From positions 1 through 64,000 of IMG/VR virus record IMGVR_UViG_3300043395_001970: a stretch of DNA of 64,000 bases; one strand, written 5' to 3'. How positions within the stretch are numbered: the stretch's first letter is position 1; every line of letters begins with the position of its first letter. Origin of the DNA: a virus. The notes under the pieces are model-generated. The model was not told where the DNA came from. It did no database searches and worked only from the letters and a program-made list of their open reading frames with translations. Below are positions 25,013 through 32,600 of this stretch, piece after piece. The position numbers and the translations under genes are program-made.

Positions 25013-26056
25013 TTATTTTACTATTATATTTGTATAAGTTGATTTTAACCAATCGTTTATGTCTTTCCAGTTCTGAAGGATTTTATACTTCATAGCGGCT
25101 TTGATAAATTCCATCTTATCAAACTTTTTGTTTGGTTCAGCGAATCTATCATTTATTTTCAACTTCGTATTTGTATTGATATGTGGTTCTTGCAATTGCA
25201 TGATTTGTCTATTTCGTAACACATCATTTTTTGATGCAAGTATATCTTCATAGATTTTGGCTTCTCCCTTTTTATCTTCACATATTTGAAAGAACTCATC
25301 AAAAGTTATTTCTCTATCTTCAGTTAATTCAGGAAATCTTTTAAGAACAGTCTTTAATCCACATCCCTTAACGCCAGGCACATTATCAGAGTTATCTCCA
25401 TCTAATGTTCTGAATAGTAAAAGGTTTTGTGGATACAATCCATATTCTTCTTTAACCATTTCTCTATTGTAAAGTTTCTTTTTAGTTGGTGAATAGACAA
25501 ATGTCTTTTCATCCACTAATTGTAAAAAATCTTTATCGGTAGAAACAATGAAACATTCTTCACCTTCACCAAGCACATGCTTAGCAATGTGTCCAATTAC
25601 ATCATCTGCTTCTATACCATCATATATCATTGTAGTGATTGGTAAACTATCTAATAGGTCTACTAACCACACAAATTGTCTTTTCATTGAAAGTTGCTCA
25701 TCTTCTTGAGACATCATTTCTGGGTATTGTCTATTAACCCTAAAACGATTCTTACCTCTATCAGCTTTATATCCTTCAAACAATTCTTTCCTACCTTTAG
25801 AACCACCCTTACCATCAAAGGTTAAGATAACTCTAGTTGGATTGAATTGGCGGATTGAATATCCGATTGAATTTAGTGAACCAATAACTCCACCCGTATG
25901 GTCACCATCCTCATTCATTGTGGGGTTGGTAGTCCAGCTACGGATGAAGGTATTGAGTCCATCTATGATAAGAACTCTACCATTCCTCACCCTTTGGATG
26001 TTGGCAGTATGTTCTACTTCTACTTCATTAAGTAATTGTTTGTAAAGTTCTTTCAT
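25013..26056 (-). CDS. 5'-3' exonuclease / FEN-type nuclease (RNase H-like of T4)
   Basis: 347-residue structure-specific nuclease that removes RNA primers and 5' flaps. Metal-binding acidic residues are all visible: LIIDGLN (D32), LTFDGKGG (D81), GIEADDVIG (E149, D151, D152), STDKDFLQL (D174, D176) and the helix-hairpin-helix GDNSDNVPGVKG (D221, D224). T4 RNase H is 305 residues, so this has an N-terminal extension of about 25. It is in one operon with UvsX (15 nt) and upstream of the helicase. Confidence 0.92.
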   Translation of the reverse strand: MKELYKQLLNEVEVEHTANIQRVRNGRVLIIDGLNTFIRSWTTNPTMNEDGDHTGGVIGSLNSIGYSIRQFNPTRVILTFDGKGGSKGRKELFEGYKADRGKNRFRVNRQYPEMMSQEDEQLSMKRQFVWLVDLLDSLPITTMIYDGIEADDVIGHIAKHVLGEGEECFIVSTDKDFLQLVDEKTFVYSPTKKKLYNREMVKEEYGLYPQNLLLFRTLDGDNSDNVPGVKGCGLKTVLKRFPELTEDREITFDEFFQICEDKKGEAKIYEDILASKNDVLRNRQIMQLQEPHINTNTKLKINDRFAEPNKKFDKMEFIKAAMKYKILQNWKDINDWLKSTYTNIIVK

Positions 26057-26071
26057 TTTTTGTAACCTTTA

Positions 26072-27193
26072 TTAATCACCTATTACTTCTGAGTCTGTCA
26101 CCAAACTATCAGTATCAAGTGAATCTTTTTTGTATTGTGAAATTGTTGCTTCGCAAATCCTTTTATAGATTTGCTCCCTAACTTCATTGTTAGCATCTAA
26201 CGTTGAAGGGAAATCTTTGGATTGGAATTTAATCACTTCACCAGTATCAATATCAGTATATTCATACCAAGCTCCTGATTGTTTTACAATACCATTGTCC
26301 TTCATTATTGCTAACCAAGCTCCATAGTTATCAATTCCTCTGTCAAAGAAGATATCGAAATCGGCGGAACGTAACGGCGGTCCCATCCTATTCTTTACTA
26401 CCTGACAACGTACTTTGATACCTACGATTCTTTCGTTACCATTCTCCTTAGCCTTAATAGTTCCCATACTCTTTAATCTCAAACGAACTGAAGCATGGAA
26501 AGCGATTGCTTTACCACCACTTGTTGTCCAAGGGTCAGAGAAAGGCATTGCGTTCATTTTCTGTCTTAACTGATTTGTGAAAACCAATGTGATTTTCTGT
26601 CTACCAATTAAGTTAGTGATTTTACGCATTGCTTTGGAAATAATGATTGCCTTATCGGTAGCGTAACCATCTTTACCATAATCTGCTTCCATTTCTTTTT
26701 CAGTAGATGCGGCGGCAACGGAATCCACCACAATCGTTACATACTTATCTTTGGATTGCGTTCTTACTTTTTCGATGATTGTTTCGGTGTACTCAAAACA
26801 TTGTTCAACAGTCTCAGCTGCTACATACAACATCTTAGATACATCAACTCCGATAGCTTCTAAGAACTCTCTACTTACGGCATTTTCAGTATCAATCAAC
26901 ACAGCGATACCACCTAACTTTTGTGTTTCGGCAAGTAAGTGTGCTGAAAGTAATGATTTACCACTTTGCTCAAGTCCTGTCACTTCGGTAATTCTACCAA
27001 CAGGCAAACCACCATAAGGTCTATTGGAAATAGCAACGTCCAACAACGATGCTCCGGTTGAAATCCAACCATCTACATTTGTTGGTGCTTCATCAGAATC
27101 CAAAAAGAATGCTACTCTTTGGTCCTTTGATTGTTTGTTTAGTGACTCGGCCAGCACTGCTGCCAAATCAACTTCTTTAGTTGCTTTTGCCAT
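26072..27193 (-). CDS. uvsX: UvsX/RecA-like recombinase
   Basis: Strand-exchange ATPase of 373 residues (T4 UvsX is 391). Walker A GLEQSGKS (73-80), then VLIDTENAVS with the catalytic Glu, Walker B VTIVVDSVAA, and the DNA-binding/Q-loop region LVFTNQLRQKM followed by TTSGGKAI. The acidic C-terminal tail (DSLDTDSLVTDSEVIGD) is typical of the family. It works with SSB, whose gene is just upstream, in recombination-dependent replication. Confidence 0.93.
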   Translation of the reverse strand: MAKATKEVDLAAVLAESLNKQSKDQRVAFFLDSDEAPTNVDGWISTGASLLDVAISNRPYGGLPVGRITEVTGLEQSGKSLLSAHLLAETQKLGGIAVLIDTENAVSREFLEAIGVDVSKMLYVAAETVEQCFEYTETIIEKVRTQSKDKYVTIVVDSVAAASTEKEMEADYGKDGYATDKAIIISKAMRKITNLIGRQKITLVFTNQLRQKMNAMPFSDPWTTSGGKAIAFHASVRLRLKSMGTIKAKENGNERIVGIKVRCQVVKNRMGPPLRSADFDIFFDRGIDNYGAWLAIMKDNGIVKQSGAWYEYTDIDTGEVIKFQSKDFPSTLDANNEVREQIYKRICEATISQYKKDSLDTDSLVTDSEVIGD

Positions 27194-27210
27194 ATTCTTT
27201 ATAACTTATT

Positions 27211-28032
27211 TTATGAATTGAAAAGGTCATCAAATGCTGCTGCTACATCATCTAATTTCTTAGCTGGTGCTGCCGCTGGTTTTGATGGAGTTGTATCAAA
27301 TGGTGCGTCATCCTCATCTTTCGCTGTTGAAGAAAGGGTTTCAGCTGATGCTGATTTCTCATCTTCAGAAGCTGCGTTAGATGGGTTTAACCAACCTTCT
27401 AATACATTCTTCAATTCTGCATAAGTTAATTCAGAATAAAGTTCGGTGATTTCTTTTTGCTCAGAAAGAAACTTATCATTTTCAGCTTTAGTTGTTGCTA
27501 ATGGTGTTTCTTTTGGCTTAACACGAATTGTTGTTACAGGGTAAGAAGTACCACTGTCTTCTGCGGATACAACTTCAACGGTAATATCTCTACCAGTTTC
27601 AGGATCGGTAATATCACCATAATCAGGATCAGCCATATAACCAAGAATTTCTTGATATACAGTTTTACCAAAGCCCCAGAATCTTACACCTTCACCTTCC
27701 TCACCTCTTACCAATACTGGTACGAAGGTTCTAAGTTTCGGCTCCATTTTCTTTGCAGCTTTCCAATCTTCCTTATCACCCATTCTTTTAAGTTTATCAG
27801 CAAACTCAACGATTGGGTCAGGTCTGCCAAAACTCATTGGAGATAAGTAAGTTTTGTTGTTGATGTTGTAGTGAAAATAAAGTTCAATAAAAGGATTCTC
27901 TTTATTGAATTTGTACGGCACCAATCTGATTGTGTGTTTGCCTGGTGCTGGCTTCCAAAGTTCTACTGTGGTTCTTTGGGTGTTTTGCAGTTTGTTAAGT
28001 CTGCTCTTAATTGCGTCTAAATTAATAGCCAT
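27211..28032 (-). CDS. 32: Single-stranded DNA-binding protein, gp32-like
   Basis: 273-residue gp32-type SSB. The N-terminal self-association segment (NLDAIKSRLNKLQ) is followed by a core with WKPAPGKHTIRLVPY and an OB-type FWGFGKTVYQEIL. The end is acidic and Ala/Pro-rich, finishing LDDVAAAFDDLFNS like the protein-interaction tail of T4 gp32 (301 aa). T4 gp32 has a structural zinc site; here I do not see the Cys/His set, so zinc is probably absent. It is expressed from a region with two tandem host-type promoters plus a late octamer. Confidence 0.88.
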   Translation of the reverse strand: MAINLDAIKSRLNKLQNTQRTTVELWKPAPGKHTIRLVPYKFNKENPFIELYFHYNINNKTYLSPMSFGRPDPIVEFADKLKRMGDKEDWKAAKKMEPKLRTFVPVLVRGEEGEGVRFWGFGKTVYQEILGYMADPDYGDITDPETGRDITVEVVSAEDSGTSYPVTTIRVKPKETPLATTKAENDKFLSEQKEITELYSELTYAELKNVLEGWLNPSNAASEDEKSASAETLSSTAKDEDDAPFDTTPSKPAAAPAKKLDDVAAAFDDLFNS

Positions 28033-28119
28033 TTTCTTTTAAGTTTTAAGAGTTTAAGTTTTAAAACGTTTATGTTTTAAGGTTGGATTATAGTGTCTTT
28101 CCTACACTTCCGTTACACA

Positions 28120-28127
28120 TATAAATA
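28120..28127 (-). promoter_or_regulatory. Candidate late promoter octamer
   Basis: TATTTATA on the coding strand (context CTTTATATTTATATGTG), 88 nt before the SSB ATG and downstream of the two host-type promoters, which would let SSB also be made late. Confidence 0.45.
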
Positions 28128-28138
28128 TAAAGGAGATA

Positions 28139-28170
28139 CAAATATACAACAAATTTCTGAGATTTCCAAA
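28139..28170 (-). promoter_or_regulatory. Host-type promoter (proximal) for SSB
   Basis: TTTG at 28170-28167 and TATATTTG at 28146-28139, spacer 20 nt; leader about 100 nt. Confidence 0.75.
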
Positions 28171-28207
28171 TCTTTTTTTGCGGTATATTTTATCATAAAA
28201 GATGTAA

Positions 28208-28239
28208 CAAATATAGGAAAAATTTGTGACAAATCCAAA
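28208..28239 (-). promoter_or_regulatory. Host-type promoter (distal) for SSB
   Basis: TTTG at 28239-28236 and TATATTTG at 28215-28208, spacer 20 nt, beginning 1 nt beyond the endolysin terminator and 69 nt upstream of the proximal promoter. Confidence 0.75.
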
Positions 28240-28240
28240 T

Positions 28241-28263
28241 AAAAAAGGGAGTATTTAACTCCC
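28241..28263 (-). terminator. Rho-independent terminator after the endolysin gene
   Basis: Stem GGGAGT/ACTCCC with a 5-nt loop (arms 28263-28258 and 28252-28247) and a TTTTTT run; separates the late block from the replication block. Confidence 0.85.
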
Positions 28264-28269
28264 CTTCTT

Positions 28270-29100
28270 TTATGCTAACAAATGATAGTATTCTTTAAAG
28301 TGTTTTATACGGTCTGCCAATCCAATTGTACCACCATTTACTCTTTTAGTAATAGATGTTACTACCGCATCGGTTGCACCACCATCAGCCATTATATGTA
28401 ATTTATTCTTATTGAAGAACCATGCTGCTGAAAGTAAAGCATATTTAGATGCTACTACATCAGGATTAGATGGAATATCTTCACCGATTGCTTTACCAAA
28501 TGCGGTATAGTTATCCTTTCCTGTCAATTGGATATAACCACGTCCTCTGAATTTGTAGCCTTCGCCACTCGCCTCATCACCATTACCCATACGAGATGCA
28601 TATACTTTATTTGCAATCTTTTGTGGGTTTCTTTGATATGCGTTTGCTATAGCTTCAGTTGGGAAATACTTTTTGAATATACCCATTAAACCTTTTGCTG
28701 AATAGTTTAAGTTTTCTTGCGTTGCTTTGAATCCGCCACTCTCATGTCCACATTGTGCTAAGAAGTGTGCCAATCTTAATGGAGTGTTAATTTGGAATTT
28801 AGCTGCCGTATCAGGAATCATTGCGATTACTGCATCTGGAATATGACCTTTTAATTTATCTAATTTCAATCCACCAACAGGTGCAATAGGTGCAGGTGGT
28901 GCAGGCGCTGGTGTGTTTTCACCCATAATTTTTGCCCAGGTTCCATCTCCTACAATACCATCAGGATTTAATCCATTTTTTAATTGAAATGCTTTTACAG
29001 CTTCTTCAGTTTTTGGACCGTAGTTTCCTATTGGTTCTAAACCTAATTTTGTTTGTAGTTGTTTAACGTGTTCGTTATTATCACCTCTTTTTAATAACAT
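28270..29100 (-). CDS. Endolysin: peptidoglycan-binding domain + GH19-type catalytic domain
   Basis: Cell-wall hydrolase, 276 residues from the ATG chosen here. N-terminal PGB_1 domain (LKRGDNNEHVKQLQ to GIVGDGTWAKIMG), an Ala/Pro linker, then a GH19 chitinase-like lysozyme domain with FLAQCGHESGGF (catalytic Glu at about 120) and GRGYIQLTGKDNY. The frame is open for 18 more codons upstream, but those overlap the preceding gene; the ATG at 29100 is 8 nt past that gene's stop and begins directly at the first PGB repeat. No signal peptide, so a holin or other export route is needed; none is recognised here. Confidence 0.9.
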   Translation of the reverse strand: MLLKRGDNNEHVKQLQTKLGLEPIGNYGPKTEEAVKAFQLKNGLNPDGIVGDGTWAKIMGENTPAPAPPAPIAPVGGLKLDKLKGHIPDAVIAMIPDTAAKFQINTPLRLAHFLAQCGHESGGFKATQENLNYSAKGLMGIFKKYFPTEAIANAYQRNPQKIANKVYASRMGNGDEASGEGYKFRGRGYIQLTGKDNYTAFGKAIGEDIPSNPDVVASKYALLSAAWFFNKNKLHIMADGGATDAVVTSITKRVNGGTIGLADRIKHFKEYYHLLA

Positions 29101-29107
29101 CCTAATA

Positions 29108-29536
29108 TTATTTATTTTCGTTAGATATAACTTCTTTACCTTCACCAAAATCAATTACTTCAAAAACTCTTGTCTGAATTTTCTTAGTACCTTCAGCGTT
29201 GGTTAATATTATTGAATTTTTAAATTTCTGCCAATTGATGACAAATGAATTATCCAATACACCACCATTTTCTTCTTTTACCAGTTCGTTAAGTGCGTTG
29301 ATAGTATATAGTGTATTTGATTCTTTCTTTCTGTGTATTAAAATAGTGTTTTCCAACGGAGTATCCGGTTGGAAAGCTGTATCAATATTGTATGTGATGA
29401 ATAACTCATCTAAATTACTCTTATTTTGGAGTATATAGATGTAGTTATACACTATGTGGTAAGTTTCACGAATTAATTGTAATGTATTTTGTAACTCACC
29501 TTTCGTTGTAAACGTACATAGTAACTGTGTTTTCAT
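29108..29536 (-). CDS. Unknown late protein, 142 aa
   Basis: Not recognised. Mixed alpha/beta composition, no signal peptide or membrane segment. An N-terminal helix with TTKGELQNTLQLIRETYHIVYNY (split: TTKGELQNTL, QLIRETYHIVYN) is followed by beta-rich segments (NTILIHRKKESNTLYTIN). It has its own late octamer 30 nt upstream and is probably co-transcribed with the endolysin. Confidence 0.7.
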   Translation of the reverse strand: MKTQLLCTFTTKGELQNTLQLIRETYHIVYNYIYILQNKSNLDELFITYNIDTAFQPDTPLENTILIHRKKESNTLYTINALNELVKEENGGVLDNSFVINWQKFKNSIILTNAEGTKKIQTRVFEVIDFGEGKEVISNENK

Positions 29537-29565
29537 CCTCTTTTTTCCCTTTTTCTTTTATTATC

Positions 29566-29573
29566 TATAAATA
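29566..29573 (-). promoter_or_regulatory. Candidate late promoter octamer
   Basis: TATTTATA (context TCATATTTATAGAT), 30 nt before the 142-aa gene and past the end of the 1993-aa gene. Confidence 0.5.
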
Positions 29574-29607
29574 TGAAAATTCGGATGAAAGGATATTTTC
29601 AGTTATT

Positions 29608-32600
29608 TTATCCGTATATATTTTTGTTAGCTGCTTCTAGTATTTTTGCAAATCTTTTATCTAATTGCATTTCAAACTTAATTTGGCCGCCATATCCAAC
29701 ACCATCTTCTCTAGCAACAATAGTGGCAATTGGTATTACTCTACCTTTTTTACCAGCTTTGTATGCCAAATATGGTGGTTCTTCATTGGTTACCGCAAAT
29801 AAACCTTGTTTGATTTCTTCAAAGTTTGATGTTTGGAATATATTTTGCAATACAGCTCTATCTAAAGAATTAGGTCCAATTGCCATAGATTCTTCACCTT
29901 CACCAACTGCTTTCAATGGAAACTCCTCTCTAATAGCACCCAACATACCTTGCTTCAACTTAGGATTACTTCCCAAAGAACTAATTACAGCTTTTTGGTG
30001 AGCTTTGTGTACATCTTGTACATTTTGTAGATATTTAACTGCTCCTTTATCTCCCTTCTTTGCTAAAGTGGTAATTGCTGATAATACTACTTTATTAATA
30101 TCTCTACTACCTTTACCTGCTTGCAATTTAGCTACTGCTGTTACTAAATCTATTTTTTTAGATTTAACAATTGCTTGGAATTCTGGGTCATTAGCTACTG
30201 CATTTTGTAATTTTTTAATATTAGCTTTTCCAAAATCTCCTAAAGCCTTTCTTTGATTCTTTTGATATACATTTGGATTAATATCATCAGGAATATTCGG
30301 GTCCCATTCAAACAATTTACCCGTGCCAGAATTTAAGAAGTTTACTGCTGTTGATTTCTTTAAAGATACTTCATCTAATATTTCTTGTCCATCTTTGGTT
30401 TTAATTTTGAAATATGCATCAGTTGAAAATCCTTTATTCTTTTTATAATCAGCCAATCCCATTGCTTCAACCTCACCTTGAGTATCCCAACTACCAGCCT
30501 CAATTGTTGCGCCAGGATATTCTTTAGCTAATCTATTTCTAATAGCTCTTCTGTTGTTTACTGCGGCTTTAATCCAACTTGTACCAACAACCCTACTACC
30601 TTCAACTTTTAATTTAGGGTTTGCTGCTATTTGTTGCTTTTCATGCTCTAATAAAGAGTTAAATAATGCTGCCGCTTGTTTATCATCTAATGTAGTTGAA
30701 ATCATAGTCATCAACTCACCCGCTTGTGCTGATATTTGTCCAGCTCCACCAGGTAAATCTGAAAAATGTGACCACTTTGCTGTTTCTGTTGTTGCTCTAG
30801 TGTTCATCATTCTTTCCAATGCTTTTAAATGTCTTGGTGGAACTTTTGCATTAGCATATAATTCTTTTGGTAATTTATATGGAGCCGGTGGAGGTCCTAT
30901 TTGGAATTTTTTATTTTTTTCTGCAAATTTAGCATCATCAGGTTGTTGCTTCTGAAGGAATTCTTTTGATTTTAAAGTATCTACCTTAGAAAGTGTTTTG
31001 TCTTTACCACCAATAATTCTAGAACCTTTGGTTGGTTTAGTAGCTTTTGCGGTTGGTTCTAAATCTTTTTCTTTTGTTTTTCTAAAACCCAAACCTTGAC
31101 CAGGAATTTCTTTTGGTTTTTTTTCAGTTGCTCCTAATTCACTATTACTAACGCCTGCTTTTTTAAGTAATCCAACTGCTGATTGATATGCTTGTATTTG
31201 TCCTTTGTTTTTAGAACCTTTGTATTTTAGTGCAGATGCTACTTTAATATCTTTTCCTGTTTCTGGATTTTTTACCGTTTGATTCAAAACATCATCTGCT
31301 TTTTTTATAGGATTTTCATTTAAAATCTCTAATATAATTCCATCAATTATTGAAATTTCTTTTTTCATTGTATCTTTTTCTTTCTTTTTATTATATGAAT
31401 CAATCATTTCTTCCATTTGTTCAGGACTAATTTTCATATTTTCCAACCCATCAGCAATCATTTCGGTAAACTTAATAAATTGTGCATCCATTTCAGCTTC
31501 ACCTTCAGCATCCGCAAATAATGCTGCTCTACCAGCTCCTTTTAGGAAAGTTTCTGCAATAACATGTGGTACAAATTCAATAGCAACGTGCTTAGCAAAA
31601 CCAACTGCACCATAGGATAATCCACCCATAGCTGCACCAAATAGTGCGGTGGTTACTATTTTAGTACCAACTGATTTAATTGCATCTTTTTCGTGATGTG
31701 ATAGAGAATTCCATCCACCCGCTTCACTAAATAGTTTTCCAACAGCAACACCAGCTGTTTTGAATTCTTTTACTTCATGTTTAAACCCATCTTTTACTGC
31801 TTTCCAAGCACCAGAAGCTTTATCTCTTAACCTTTCACTAATACTCTTTCTTGCCTCAGAACCAGGCTTATGATACCCCATATTGAAGTATTCCTTTTCT
31901 TTCTTATTCCAATTTTTTAACTTTTCTTTTATTCTAGATAAAGTTGATGGTTTTGTAGAAGTTGCTGGTTTTGGTTCATCTTTTTTCTTTCCCTTACCAC
32001 TCATTGTTTCAATACCCATCTTTTCAGCAAAAGCATTTGCTCTTGGGATGTGTGTTTCAATATCCTCATCAACAATACGAACTTTCATTTTAATTGGTTC
32101 TTTATCACCATTAGGCGGAGTATGTTTCATATTATACGCCTGAATTGTTGCCCATCTATGGTGCCCATCAATTACATATCCATCTCGTGTCACCATTATA
32201 GGTGCTGTAATAAATGGATTGTTCGGGTCTTGCTCTAAAGAATTTACCATGCCCACAATTTGCTCGCCAACTAATTCACTTTGAGTTGCTTTTAGTGATG
32301 ATGCAGGTACTTCAACAGGATCACTTACATTTATACCTTCTGATTTTAAATAATCTTCAAATTCTTTTTCTACATTAACATGCTGAGTGTTTTCTTTTGC
32401 ATACAAATCATCATACTCTTGTTTCTTGTCTGCAGGGATTTCACCATCGTTAGGTAATCCCATTTTCTTTCTTACATTTTGGTCAGCAATTCTTTTTGCT
32501 TTTGCTTCACCCTCAGAACCAGGTTTTGGTTTACCACCTAATTGTGGCATTTTATCTCTTGGTATTCCTATATTTTCATCACAGAATTTATTTGTACCAG

